Shown here in pieces: positions 16,872 to 25,930 of a stretch of DNA of 32,439 nucleotides (positions are counted from its first letter, which is position 1; each line of letters starts with the position of its first letter). Location of the stretch: contig NZ_JAQTLH010000014.1 of NCBI RefSeq assembly GCF_028714975.1, forward strand, positions 1 through 32,439, given 5' to 3'. Origin of the DNA: Sulfurimonas sp. Its GTDB lineage: Bacteria > Campylobacterota > Campylobacteria > Campylobacterales > Sulfurimonadaceae. A program made the position numbers and the translations under genes. Below the pieces are notes generated by a model, which saw nothing but the letters and a program-made list of their open reading frames with translations, ran no database searches and was not told the origin of the DNA.

Positions 16872-17242
16872 AATTCGTTCAAACAAATAGAGCACCCTCG
16901 GCAATAGGTCCATATTCACAAGCGGTTATTGCAAACGGTATGGTTTTTACATCGGGGCAGATTGCTCTTACGCCTGAGGGCGTTATGCTTGAGAGTGATA
17001 TAGTTATTCAGACAAAGCAGGTTTTACAAAATCTTCAGGCTGTTTTAGAAGAGGCGGGAGCTTCTATGGATAGCGTAATTAAAACAACTATTTTTTTAGC
17101 TTCTATGGATGATTTTGCAGCCGTAAATGAGATATATGCGGAGGCTTTTGGTTCTCATAAACCATCTCGCTCAACCGTAGCAGTAAAAACTCTTCCTAAA
17201 AATGCATTGGTGGAGATTGATGCTATAGCATTACAAAAATGA
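16868..17242 (+). CDS. RidA/YjgF-family enamine/imine deaminase
   Basis: The 124-residue protein is a RidA (YER057c/UK114) family member, which hydrolyses reactive 2-aminoacrylate and related enamines/imines to ketoacids and ammonia in the cytoplasm. Family blocks are IGPYSQAV (13-20), FTSGQIAL (about 28-35) and the C-terminal SRSTVAVKTLPKNALVEIDA, which carries the catalytic Arg and Glu. Length is typical. It overlaps the genes on both sides by ATGA. Its link with the efflux genes is probably operon convenience, not shared function. Confidence 0.93.
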   Translation: MKFVQTNRAPSAIGPYSQAVIANGMVFTSGQIALTPEGVMLESDIVIQTKQVLQNLQAVLEEAGASMDSVIKTTIFLASMDDFAAVNEIYAEAFGSHKPSRSTVAVKTLPKNALVEIDAIALQK

Positions 17243-18465
17243 AAAAACTGCTTTTTTTGATACTTCCTTTTGCGGTGTTTGCCGATGATTTAAGATCTAT
17301 TTTAGAGTATGCACAACAAAATAATAATCTTGTTAAATCTTATAGATACACTAAAGATGCAAAAGAGAGCGAGGTTGAATCAAAAAAGAGCGACTATTTT
17401 CCAAAAATCGATATCGGTGCCTCATATAAAAATACAAGTGATGTTACATCATTTCAGATAAGCGATATTTACAGCGGATACGGCAGGGTAGAGTTTGATA
17501 TTTATGACGGCGGCGCTAAATCATCACAGCTTGATAGGGCAAAAAACGAGTATAAAGCAAGTGGACACGATGAAGTGCAGATGAGAAAAAATCTTTCCCT
17601 TCAAATAGTTAAAGATTTTTACGAGATAAAAAGCTTAGAAGCACACTTAAGAGCAAAAGAGGACGCTAAAAAATCTATTGAGGAGCAGTTGGATAGAATT
17701 AAGCAGTTTTATGATGCAAAACTTGCCACGCAAGATGATATAGATAGACTTCAAGCCTCTTATGACACAAACCTTTATGAGATTGAGTCTATAAATTTTG
17801 ATATATTAAGCCTTAAAAAATCATTAGAGCTAAAAGCCTCAAAAGAGATACAAAACCTTGAAGAGTCCAATTTTAAAGAGGTTTTGGTTTTGGATTTTGA
17901 ACAAAGTGATGATATAAAATCGCTTAGCTATAAACAAAACGCAGTAAAAAATAGTGCCCAAGCACTCGAAAGTGCATACTATCCGAAAATTAAAGTAGAA
18001 GATAGTTATACTTTTTATGGGTATGAAAATATTAGTCCAAACCATCCTTTAAAAATCGATAGACAAAATGTATTGATGCTTAGTCTAAATATGAGAATTT
18101 TTGATTATGGGGCGACAAGCGAAGTAAAGCAATCCCTTGAGCTAAACTCAAAAGCTATGCATGAACAGATAGAGCAGATTTCCAAAGAGCAAAAAATGCA
18201 AAGAGAGATTGCAGTCGCAAAGATAAACAGTGTAAAGTTAAAGATTAAAAGCTCAAAAAGCGCTTTAGTCTCAGCCTCAAGCGCATTTAAAACCATAAAT
18301 GAGAAGTATAATGCCGGCATAGTCGATTATGTAATATATCTTGATGCACTTACTTCAAAAACAAGCGCAAATGCCGTGTATGAACGCTCGTTAAATGAGT
18401 TGGAAACGGCGTATGCACTATTTTACTACTATAGCGGTAAAAATTTAGAGGAGTTTTTAAAATGA
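17239..18465 (+). CDS. TolC-family outer membrane efflux protein
   Basis: This 408-residue protein has a short signal peptide (MKKLLFLILPFAVFA, cleavage before DD) and the two-fold repeated helical layout of outer membrane efflux proteins: long heptad-rich helices at about 85-200 and 290-390, with a beta-barrel strand region in each half (around YFPKIDIGASYK at 53-64 and YPKIKVEDSYTFYG at about 246-259). It would form the trimeric exit duct for the adaptor and RND pump encoded next. Start overlaps ridA, stop overlaps the adaptor gene, each by ATGA. Substrate unknown. Confidence 0.9.
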   Translation: MKKLLFLILPFAVFADDLRSILEYAQQNNNLVKSYRYTKDAKESEVESKKSDYFPKIDIGASYKNTSDVTSFQISDIYSGYGRVEFDIYDGGAKSSQLDRAKNEYKASGHDEVQMRKNLSLQIVKDFYEIKSLEAHLRAKEDAKKSIEEQLDRIKQFYDAKLATQDDIDRLQASYDTNLYEIESINFDILSLKKSLELKASKEIQNLEESNFKEVLVLDFEQSDDIKSLSYKQNAVKNSAQALESAYYPKIKVEDSYTFYGYENISPNHPLKIDRQNVLMLSLNMRIFDYGATSEVKQSLELNSKAMHEQIEQISKEQKMQREIAVAKINSVKLKIKSSKSALVSASSAFKTINEKYNAGIVDYVIYLDALTSKTSANAVYERSLNELETAYALFYYYSGKNLEEFLK

Positions 18466-19208
18466 TAAAAATATTTTTAGGGGTTGTTTTTTTAATTATA
18501 AGTGCAAATGCACAAGAGATATATGCAAATTTTTTCGTAGAGGCACAAAAAAGTGCAAATTTGGCATTAGATGCAGGCGGTATAATCAAGAAGGTATATG
18601 TAGATATTTCCCATAAAGTAAAAAAAGGCGACAAGCTTGTAGAACTTGCAAATGACGATATAAAAGCTTCTCTTGATATTGTAAAATCAGAAGTTGCAAA
18701 TGCAGAGGTTGTTTTTAAATATGCAAAAAAGGATTACGATAGACAAGAGAAGGTTAAACATCTTCTCGATGAAGCGAGATTTGATGTTTATGCTCTTGCT
18801 TATGAAAAGGCAAAAACAGCACTAGAACTTGCAAAAGCAAATCTGGCTTATAAACAAACCCTTTATGACAAAACAGTGCTATATGCTCCGTTTGACGGTG
18901 TTATATTTGAAAAAACCGTAGAAGTCGGAGATGTCGTAACCGAGATGTCGCCAAAAACAATTTTAAAAATTCAAAGCCAAAATGAGCGAAAACTTGTGTT
19001 AGAGTTTGACCAAAAATATTGGAAAGAAGTTAAGGTTGGTCAAACATTTAACTACAAAATAGACGGAGATGAAAAAGAGCATAAGAGCGTTATTACAAAA
19101 GTTTATCCGCGTGTTAACGCTCAGAGTAGAAAGCTTAGTGCGGAGGTAGAGGCAAAAGATTTTGTAGTCGGGCTTTTCGGCGACGGCTATATAGACTCTA
19201 AAAAGTAG
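18462..19208 (+). CDS. RND efflux periplasmic adaptor (membrane fusion protein)
   Basis: At 248 residues this is a compact adaptor, shorter than AcrA-type proteins (about 370-400). A signal peptide (MIKIFLGVVFLIISANA, cleavage before QE) is followed by the first half-lipoyl motif (about 36-62, GGIIKKVYVDISHKVKKGD), a short alpha-hairpin (about 65-130), the second half-lipoyl motif (TVLYAPFDGVIFEKTVEVGD, about 138-157) and a beta-barrel domain to the end. The usual membrane-proximal domain appears absent. The lipobox Cys of AcrA is missing, so it is soluble. It bridges the TolC-like protein and the RND pump, whose gene starts 5 bases downstream. Confidence 0.9.
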   Translation: MIKIFLGVVFLIISANAQEIYANFFVEAQKSANLALDAGGIIKKVYVDISHKVKKGDKLVELANDDIKASLDIVKSEVANAEVVFKYAKKDYDRQEKVKHLLDEARFDVYALAYEKAKTALELAKANLAYKQTLYDKTVLYAPFDGVIFEKTVEVGDVVTEMSPKTILKIQSQNERKLVLEFDQKYWKEVKVGQTFNYKIDGDEKEHKSVITKVYPRVNAQSRKLSAEVEAKDFVVGLFGDGYIDSKK

Positions 19209-19213
19209 CCTAT

Positions 19214-22200
19214 ATGTATAAAATATCAATCAAAAGACCGATTGCGACTCTGATGTATGTCGTAACATTGGTTATTTTTGGGTACATGAGTTTCAAATCA
19301 ATGCCATCGGCACTTTTTCCAAATGTCGATTTTCCCATAGTCACGATTCAGACAATATATCCCGGTGCAGAAGCAAGCACTATCGAATCACAAATCACCG
19401 ATAAAATAGAAGAGGCAATTTCGAGAATAGGCGGGGTTGAGAGCATCATATCAGGCAGCAGCGACGGTGTGAGTATAGTGACCGTTAAGTTTTTTTTAGA
19501 GAGAAAGATTGATGAAGCAGCAAATGATGTAAGAGATAAAGTCTCAGCGGTAAAGCTTCCAAAAGATGCCCGTATGCCTCTTGTTAGTAAACTTGACATC
19601 GGCGGAGCACCGATTATAAATATATTTTTAACCGCAAAAAATGATAGTGTAAAAAATCTTATGCTCTTTGCAGATGAGAAGGTAAAACCTGTTATCCAAA
19701 AGATAAATGGCGTCGGTGCTATAAATATCGTCGGGTACAAAGATAGAGAGATAAAAATATTTCCTAATGCAAAAGAGTTAAACAGATACGCAATAACAAT
19801 CGCAGAGCTAAACTCCATAGTTGCAAGAGAGAATGTAAAAATCGGAGGCGGAAAGCTTATAACAAAAACTGAAGAATTTACGCTCAAAACAAAGGCTGAT
19901 GCATTAAGCATTGAAGAGCTTAAAAATATAAAGATAAAAGATAACATCAGATTAAAAGATATTGCAGCGGTTGAAGACTCTTTGAGCGATGCAAAAAGTT
20001 ACGCTTCATACAACGGCGTAGAGGGAGTTATGCTTGAGGTTCAAAAAATCTCGGGAACAAATACTATCGACATAGTCGAACGAGTGAAAAAAATGCTTCC
20101 TCAGCTCCAAACGGTGGCGGGAGAGAGATTTGGCGTAGAGGTTTTAAATGATACTTCTCCTTTTATTATCCACTCTTTAAAAGATGTTGAGTTTGACCTT
20201 GTTTATGGGGCAATTCTTGCGGCAATTATTGTTTTTGTTTTTTTAAGAAATTTTACCATCACGCTTGTTTCGGCTCTCTCAATCCCTGCTTCCATCATGG
20301 GTACATTCGCTTTAATGAACTATATGGGCTTTGAACTAAACAAAATGACGCTTATCGGGCTTACTTTGGCTATCGGTATTATTATCGACGATGCTATCGT
20401 AGTTATTGAAAACATCTATAAAAAGATGGAAGAGGGAATGGATAAATATAAGGCAGCTTATGAAGGTACCAAAGAGATGGCATTTACAATTTTGGCTATT
20501 TCGGCGATGCTTTTGGCTGTTTTTATCCCTGTTTCGTTTATGAGCGGAATTGTCGGAAAGTTTTTCGAGAGCTTTGCCATGACCGTCGGATTTGCTATTA
20601 TTATCTCATATACGATAGCTCTAAGTTTTATCCCGAGCTTGAGTGCGCGAACATTAAATAAGAGCGAGAGTAAGTTTTATGATTTAACGGAGCCTCTCTT
20701 TAAATTTATAGAGCGAGTTTATGAAAAAGCACTTAGGTCTGTTTTGAGATTTAAAGTAGTAACTCTTATTTTGGTTTTTATAATTTTCTTTGCTTCGCTA
20801 ACTCTTTTTCCAAAAATCGGTATGGATTTTATTCCAAAAGAGGACAAAGCGGAGTTTGAGATAAAAATTAAAACAGACTCGGGCATTTCTTTGGAGGAGA
20901 TGATAAAAAAATCTAAAACCGTTGAAGATATGGTTAGAAAAAATCCATTCGTAGAGTATACGACGCTAAGCGTAGGATATAACTCTATGAGGGAGAAACA
21001 TAAAGCAATTATTTATGTAAAGCTTACCGATAAAAATAAAAGAGAGTTTAATCAAGAGCATATCGTTCAAGATTTTAGACAAAAGTTTGAGTCATTTAAA
21101 AAAGATATGTTTATAACCGCTTCTGCTATTCCAAATATAAAAGGTGCGGGTGTATCGGTGCCGTATCAGATAGTTTTAAAATCCGACTCGTTTGAAGATT
21201 TGAACACGGCGAAAAAAAAACTGGTTGAGCATCTATCCAAAAAAAATGGATTTGTTGATATAGATACGGACTTGGATGAGCCAAAACCGCAGATAGATAT
21301 AAATATTTTAAGAGAAAATGCTTCAAGTCTCGGTATTTCAGCATCTCAAATAGCTGAAGCTATATCTATTGCATTTTCTAGTGATTTGGAGATTTCATAT
21401 TTTGAAGATACAGCGAAACAGTACAATATAACCCTTAGATTTAGTGATGAAAATAGGGTTAGTTTAGAAAATATTAAAAAACTTCAAGTTAGGACAAAAG
21501 ATGGTAATCTAGTCTATCTTGACGGATTGGTTGAGTTTAACAAAAGTAAAACACTTGGAACCGTAAATCACTTTGACAGACAAAGGGAAGTTACGGTTTT
21601 TGCAGATTTGTTTGGGCTTGACTTGGGCGGGGCGGTTGCTTACACAAAAAGCGAAATAGAAAATCTTTTGCCAAAAAGTGTTGTTTACAGATTTACCGGT
21701 TTTGCCGAAGAGATGGTAAAAACAGCTCAAGCCTTTGGATCCGCAATAGGCTTGAGCGTAATTTTAATGTTTATTATTTTGGCAATTTTATACGAGTCTC
21801 TTATTCAGCCGGTTATTATTATGGTAGCACTCCCTTTGAGCATAATCGGTGTTATGCTCGCGTTGTACATTTCGGGACTACAATTTAGCCTCTTTGTTAT
21901 GATAGGTTTTATGTTGCTTATGGGAATGGTCGGGAAAAATGCGGTGTTATTGGTCGACTTTGCAAATCATGCGGTTGATAACGGAAAAAATGTAGATGAA
22001 GCACTTGTCGAAGCAGGAGAAAAAAGAGTCCGTCCGATATTAATGACGACTATCGCGATGGTGTTTGCTATGATACCGCTTGCCGTTAGTAGCGGACTTG
22101 GAAGTGAAACAAAAGCGCCGATGGCTATTTCTATCATCGGAGGGCTTTTAAGTTCAATGATACTTACTCTTCTTGTGGTTCCCGTTATTTATAAAATGAT

Positions 22201-22258
22201 AAGTCCATTTGATTTGTGGTTAAAAAAGTTTTACGAAAGTAAAAATATTGAAATATAA
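19214..22258 (+). CDS. RND-family efflux pump, inner membrane subunit (HAE1-like)
   Basis: The 1014-residue proton-driven pump has the expected duplicated topology: TM1 at about 10-28, a large periplasmic loop (about 30-325), TM2-6, a second loop (about 540-830) and a final set of helices. Proton-relay residues are D392 and D393 in TM4 (IGIIIDDAIVVIENI) and K908 in TM10 (MGMVGKNAVLLVDFAN), matching the AcrB Asp-Asp-Lys set, so it should be active. The sequence places it with hydrophobe/amphiphile-type pumps; drugs, bile-like amphiphiles or metabolites are all possible. It ends a complete tripartite set with the two preceding genes. Confidence 0.95.
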   Translation: MYKISIKRPIATLMYVVTLVIFGYMSFKSMPSALFPNVDFPIVTIQTIYPGAEASTIESQITDKIEEAISRIGGVESIISGSSDGVSIVTVKFFLERKIDEAANDVRDKVSAVKLPKDARMPLVSKLDIGGAPIINIFLTAKNDSVKNLMLFADEKVKPVIQKINGVGAINIVGYKDREIKIFPNAKELNRYAITIAELNSIVARENVKIGGGKLITKTEEFTLKTKADALSIEELKNIKIKDNIRLKDIAAVEDSLSDAKSYASYNGVEGVMLEVQKISGTNTIDIVERVKKMLPQLQTVAGERFGVEVLNDTSPFIIHSLKDVEFDLVYGAILAAIIVFVFLRNFTITLVSALSIPASIMGTFALMNYMGFELNKMTLIGLTLAIGIIIDDAIVVIENIYKKMEEGMDKYKAAYEGTKEMAFTILAISAMLLAVFIPVSFMSGIVGKFFESFAMTVGFAIIISYTIALSFIPSLSARTLNKSESKFYDLTEPLFKFIERVYEKALRSVLRFKVVTLILVFIIFFASLTLFPKIGMDFIPKEDKAEFEIKIKTDSGISLEEMIKKSKTVEDMVRKNPFVEYTTLSVGYNSMREKHKAIIYVKLTDKNKREFNQEHIVQDFRQKFESFKKDMFITASAIPNIKGAGVSVPYQIVLKSDSFEDLNTAKKKLVEHLSKKNGFVDIDTDLDEPKPQIDINILRENASSLGISASQIAEAISIAFSSDLEISYFEDTAKQYNITLRFSDENRVSLENIKKLQVRTKDGNLVYLDGLVEFNKSKTLGTVNHFDRQREVTVFADLFGLDLGGAVAYTKSEIENLLPKSVVYRFTGFAEEMVKTAQAFGSAIGLSVILMFIILAILYESLIQPVIIMVALPLSIIGVMLALYISGLQFSLFVMIGFMLLMGMVGKNAVLLVDFANHAVDNGKNVDEALVEAGEKRVRPILMTTIAMVFAMIPLAVSSGLGSETKAPMAISIIGGLLSSMILTLLVVPVIYKMISPFDLWLKKFYESKNIEI

Positions 22259-22293
22259 TCATATAGTTAAACAATACTTAAAGCTTGTAAGGG

Positions 22294-22379
22294 TATAATT
22301 CCGAACTTTTTGTAGAAACAAAACCGATAAATGCATAAATAAATGCGTTTTGAGGCTTAAGTATTTAAAGATTTAAGGA
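22294..22379 (+). promoter_or_regulatory. rplU-rpmA promoter and leader
   Basis: TATAAT at 22294-22299 is a consensus -10 box in the 128-base gap before rplU. The leader holds a nested inverted repeat: CAAAAC (22319-22324) pairs with GTTTTG (22347-22352) and, inside it, GCAT (22333-22336) with ATGC (22343-22346). AAGGA at 22375-22379 is the Shine-Dalgarno, 7 bases before the ATG. The fold could serve ribosomal-protein feedback, but that is speculation. Confidence 0.5.
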
Positions 22380-22386
22380 ATTGTAT

Positions 22387-22695
22387 ATGTACGCAATTAT
22401 CAAAAACGGTGGCAAGCAGTATAAAGTTCAAGAGGGCGATATTCTATTACTAGATAAAATGTCTCTTGAGCCTAAAGCTTCAATCGAGATTAAAGAAGTT
22501 TTAGCTGTTAACGCAGGTGAGCTTAAAGTTGGAGCGCCTTTTGTTGAAGGTGCTGTTGTAACTGCTGAAGTTATTAATGAGGGTCGTGACAGAAAAGTTG
22601 TGACTTTTAAGAAGCGTCGTCGTAAAGACAGCAAAGTGAAAAGAGGTTTCAGAAGAGACTTCACGCGTGTTCGCATCACAAAAATAGCAGCATAA
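22387..22695 (+). CDS. rplU: 50S ribosomal protein L21
   Basis: The 102-residue product [18 protein letters not shown]... is ribosomal protein L21, which binds 23S rRNA in the large subunit. The basic block [20 protein letters not shown] (about 75-94) is the RNA-binding signature. The ATG at 22387 is chosen over an in-frame TTG at 22381 because it has AAGGA at the right distance and gives the standard L21 N-terminus. rpmA follows after 33 bases, the normal rplU-rpmA-obgE order. Confidence 0.98.
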   Translation: MYAIIKNGGKQYKVQEGDILLLDKMSLEPKASIEIKEVLAVNAGELKVGAPFVEGAVVTAEVINEGRDRKVVTFKKRRRKDSKVKRGFRRDFTRVRITKIAA

Positions 22696-22728
22696 TAACA
22701 AGCTGTAAATTAACTAAGGAGATTCAAG

Positions 22729-22986
22729 ATGGCACATAAGAAAGGTCAAGGCAGTACACAGAATAATCGTGACTCGGCTGGTAGAAGACTTGGTGTAAAA
22801 AAGTATGGTGGAGAGGCTGTAGTAGCCGGTAACATTATTATTCGCCAAAGAGGAACTAAAATTCATCCGGGTAAAAATGTAGGCATGGGTAAAGACCATA
22901 CTATATATGCGTTGGTTGACGGTGTTGTGTCTTTTCACAGAAAAGATAAAAAACGCCAACAAGTTTCAATCGTTCCTGCCGCATAA
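22729..22986 (+). CDS. rpmA: 50S ribosomal protein L27
   Basis: The 85-residue product begins [20 protein letters not shown], the typical L27 N-terminal tail that reaches toward the peptidyl transferase centre. There is no Firmicute-type cleavable N-terminal extension. TAAGGAG (22717-22723) is a strong Shine-Dalgarno. The gene is followed by a clear hairpin, so rplU-rpmA probably forms a two-gene transcript. Confidence 0.98.
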   Translation: MAHKKGQGSTQNNRDSAGRRLGVKKYGGEAVVAGNIIIRQRGTKIHPGKNVGMGKDHTIYALVDGVVSFHRKDKKRQQVSIVPAA

Positions 22987-22992
22987 TTTTAT

Positions 22993-23018
22993 AATATTTG
23001 GGTTTATCCCAAATATTT
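22993..23018 (+). terminator. Hairpin terminator after rpmA
   Basis: A perfect 10-base stem, AATATTTGGG (22993-23002) and CCCAAATATT (23008-23017), with loop TTTAT, begins 6 bases after the rpmA stop. The following bases TCTACTTTC are pyrimidine-rich but not a clean T-run. The symmetrical AT flank could also work from the other strand, though no gene converges here. The rest of the gap to obgE (23019-23143) holds no other structure I can support. Confidence 0.7.
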
Positions 23019-23143
23019 CTACTTTCACACTCGGTTTGCACCGAAAACTTCTAAAATATTTAATAATTTGCTTTGCTGTAGTTAATTTTTAAGTATTTTG
23101 TATCACTGCAAAAAAATATTACTGTATATATTAAGGATTTTTT

Positions 23144-24256
23144 ATGTTTATAGATAGTGTAGAGCTAACAGTTTCTTCTGGAAAAGGCGGACCGGGTTGT
23201 GTTGCGTTTCGTCGTGAAAAGTTTGTTTTAAACGGTGGTCCAAACGGCGGAGACGGCGGAAAAGGCGGTGATATCTGGTTTAAATGTGACAATAATACTC
23301 ACACGCTATCTCATTTTCAAAAGAAGATGCATATAAAAGCAGATAACGGCGCTCCGGGTGAAAGCTCAAATATGGCCGGCAAATCCGGTGCAAAAAAAGT
23401 TATCATAGTACCGCCGGGTACACAGATAATTGACTCGGAGAGCGGTGAAGTTTTATTTGATATGTTAAAAGACGGACAAGAAGAACTCTTTATAACTGGC
23501 GGAAGAGGCGGACTCGGTAATACTCACTTCAAGTCTTCCACTAACCAAAGACCGACATATGCACAACCGGGTGAGAAAGGCGAAACAAGAACAGTTCAGT
23601 TAGATCTTAAACTTATTGCCGATGTCGGTTTAGTCGGTTTTCCAAATGTAGGAAAATCTACTCTTATCTCAACAGTTTCCAATGCTCGTCCGGAAATTGC
23701 AAACTATGAGTTTACGACGCTTACGCCAAAACTAGGGCAGGTAAATATAGGTGATTTTGAATCATTTATTATGGCTGATATTCCGGGTATTATCGGCGGA
23801 GCACATGAGGGCAAAGGTCTTGGAATAGAGTTTTTAAGACATATTGAGAGAACAAAAATTCTTCTTTTTATGATTGATTTGGCATCATATAGAGATCTAA
23901 AAGAGCAGATAGAGACACTAAGAGCTGAAGTAGCCGCATTTTCGGATAAATTAGCGCATAGTCAGTATGCTATTGCACTAACAAGAGCTGATATAGTTCC
24001 TTCAGAAGAAGTTAATGATTTAGTTAACGGCTTTTTAGAGATGATTGGAGTTAAAGCTACGAAGGGCAGTGATTTGGATTTTGACGAATCAATCCCGTAT
24101 TTTATTCAAGAAAGTGCAGATGAGACGCTTGGATATGATAAAACTCTTCCATATTTTGTCGTGCCGATATCTTCGGCTACTCATAAAAATATAAAGCCTC
24201 TAAAGCATGCACTCTTTAATCTAGTGCAGTTAAACAGAGAGTTGAGCGATAGATAA
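23144..24256 (+). CDS. obgE: GTPase ObgE/CgtA
   Basis: This 370-residue essential GTPase acts in large-subunit ribosome assembly and stress control. The N-terminal glycine-rich Obg fold covers about 1-157 ([13 protein letters not shown] at 31-43). The G domain has G1 GFPNVGKST (165-173), G2 around TT191-192, G3 DIPG (212-215) and G5-like ISSAT near the C-terminus. The G4 site reads TRAD (280-283) instead of NKxD/TKxD. The C-terminal extension is short. AAGGA at 23133-23137 precedes the ATG at 23144. proB follows after one base, so obgE starts the obgE-proB-fmt-birA-parA-parB string. Confidence 0.97.
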   Translation: MFIDSVELTVSSGKGGPGCVAFRREKFVLNGGPNGGDGGKGGDIWFKCDNNTHTLSHFQKKMHIKADNGAPGESSNMAGKSGAKKVIIVPPGTQIIDSESGEVLFDMLKDGQEELFITGGRGGLGNTHFKSSTNQRPTYAQPGEKGETRTVQLDLKLIADVGLVGFPNVGKSTLISTVSNARPEIANYEFTTLTPKLGQVNIGDFESFIMADIPGIIGGAHEGKGLGIEFLRHIERTKILLFMIDLASYRDLKEQIETLRAEVAAFSDKLAHSQYAIALTRADIVPSEEVNDLVNGFLEMIGVKATKGSDLDFDESIPYFIQESADETLGYDKTLPYFVVPISSATHKNIKPLKHALFNLVQLNRELSDR

Positions 24257-24257
24257 G

Positions 24258-25022
24258 ATGAGAAGAGTCGTCGTAAAAGTAGGAAGTGCGGTATTAACCG
24301 AAAATGATGCGATAGCATTAGAACGAATGAGAACGCTAGTCGATTTTTTGTTTGAACTTAGAAAAACCAATGAAGTTATATTGGTATCTTCAGGCGCCGT
24401 AGCAGCCGGATATACAGAGTTAAAATTAGACAGAAGCGTTTTGCAAAACAAACAGGCTTTGGCATCTATCGGACAACCGATTTTAATGAATAAATATAGC
24501 AAAAAATTTGCAACTTACGATATTTTAACTGCTCAAATTCTTGTTACTGCCGCAAATTTTAATATAGAAGACGAGAGTAGAAAAATCAAAGACACCGTTG
24601 ACACCCTTTTATCCAACGGAGTAATACCTATTATAAATGAAAATGATGCAACAACCACCAAAGAGCTTGTTGTGGGAGATAATGACCAACTTTCGGCTTA
24701 TGTCGCAAAACATACCGCTTCGAATTTACTTATAATACTTTCCGATATAGATGCCTACTATGATAAAGACCCTCGAAAATTCAGTGATGCAAAAATATTA
24801 AAAATCGTAAACAGCATTGATAAAGAGGAGTTGGAAAAAGAGGCAAACCCAAACTCTACTTTTGCAACCGGCGGAATTTTAACAAAATTAAAAGCGGCTA
24901 ACTATCTTTTAACATATGGAATAGATATGGTGCTTACCAGCGGATATGATTTAAGCGATATAAAAAGTCTTATGTTGGAAAACAGACATATCGGCGGGAC
25001 GCTTTTTACAAAAGCCGGCTAA
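24258..25022 (+). CDS. proB: Glutamate 5-kinase ProB (without PUA domain)
   Basis: ProB phosphorylates glutamate to glutamyl 5-phosphate, the first step of proline synthesis. The 254-residue amino-acid-kinase domain shows VVKVGSAVL (5-13), SSGAVAAG (44-51), NEND (127-130) and GDND (140-143), the ATP and glutamate sites. The C-terminal PUA domain of the Escherichia coli enzyme (367 residues) is absent, as in several Campylobacterota. Its stop shares one base with the fmt start (TAATG). proA is not in the window. Confidence 0.94.
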   Translation: MRRVVVKVGSAVLTENDAIALERMRTLVDFLFELRKTNEVILVSSGAVAAGYTELKLDRSVLQNKQALASIGQPILMNKYSKKFATYDILTAQILVTAANFNIEDESRKIKDTVDTLLSNGVIPIINENDATTTKELVVGDNDQLSAYVAKHTASNLLIILSDIDAYYDKDPRKFSDAKILKIVNSIDKEELEKEANPNSTFATGGILTKLKAANYLLTYGIDMVLTSGYDLSDIKSLMLENRHIGGTLFTKAG

Positions 25023-25930
25023 TGAAAATAATTTTTATGGGAACCCCCGATTATGCAGGGCGTATTTTACAAAAAATTATAGATACAAAAAATATGGATG
25101 TTGTAGCGGTTTACACACAGCCGGATAAACCGGTAGGGCGAAAAAAAGTTTTAACCCCTCCTATCGTAAAAACCATAGCGCTTCAAAACAGTATCGTCGT
25201 TCATCAGCCAAACAGGCTAAGAGATGAAAGCACAATCAAAGAAGTTACAGGTATAGAGTGCGACTATATTATAGTAGCCGCATATGGTCAGATATTGCCG
25301 TTAGAAATTTTACAACACGCTCCATGCATAAATCTTCACGCTTCAATATTACCTAAGTACAGAGGTGCAAGTCCGATTCAGCAGACTCTTTTAAATGGAG
25401 ATAGCAAAACGGGTGTTACTGCTATGTTAATGGATGAAGGTCTTGATACGGGAGATATTATTAAAATCAAAGAGATTGATGTGAGTAAAACCGAGATGGC
25501 CGAATCGCTGTTTGATAGGCTTACAGATGTCGCTTGCGAATTGACTATTGATGTGCTGGAAAATTTTAACTCATATACTCCTGCAAAACAAGACGGCTCT
25601 CTATCTTCACACTGCAAAAAAATAAGCAAACAAGACGGCGAAGTTGAGTTTGATGATGCTACGGCGATATTTAATAAGTATCGTGCATTTACGCCTTGGC
25701 CGGGAATCTATCTTAGTTCAGGATTGAAGCTTAAAAAAATAGAGCTTGTAGAAGATATTAGCCAAAATGAGAGCGGAAAAATTTTAGATATAGAAAAAGA
25801 GGGTATTATAATCGGGTGTAAAAGAGGGAGCATTAAAGTTTTAAGTGTTCAACCGGAATCAAAAAACGAGATGGATGTTATCTCCTACATAAACGGTAAA
25901 AGATTAAATATTGCAGATACTCTATCTTGA
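25022..25930 (+). CDS. fmt: Methionyl-tRNA formyltransferase Fmt
   Basis: Fmt formylates initiator Met-tRNA using 10-formyltetrahydrofolate. The 302-residue protein has the N-terminal transferase domain with catalytic N104, H106 and D142 (INLHASILPKYRGASP at 103-118; DEGLDTGDI at 138-146) and a C-terminal OB-like domain from about 205. Length is close to the usual 310-315. def, often beside fmt in other bacteria, is not adjacent here. The end overlaps birA by 20 bases. Confidence 0.97.
   Translation: MKIIFMGTPDYAGRILQKIIDTKNMDVVAVYTQPDKPVGRKKVLTPPIVKTIALQNSIVVHQPNRLRDESTIKEVTGIECDYIIVAAYGQILPLEILQHAPCINLHASILPKYRGASPIQQTLLNGDSKTGVTAMLMDEGLDTGDIIKIKEIDVSKTEMAESLFDRLTDVACELTIDVLENFNSYTPAKQDGSLSSHCKKISKQDGEVEFDDATAIFNKYRAFTPWPGIYLSSGLKLKKIELVEDISQNESGKILDIEKEGIIIGCKRGSIKVLSVQPESKNEMDVISYINGKRLNIADTLS

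Noticed and set aside
19348..19947. 199-codon open frame antisense to the RND pump gene
   Set aside because: It mirrors the codon structure of a clearly real pump gene, has no family resemblance and no Shine-Dalgarno; a shadow frame.
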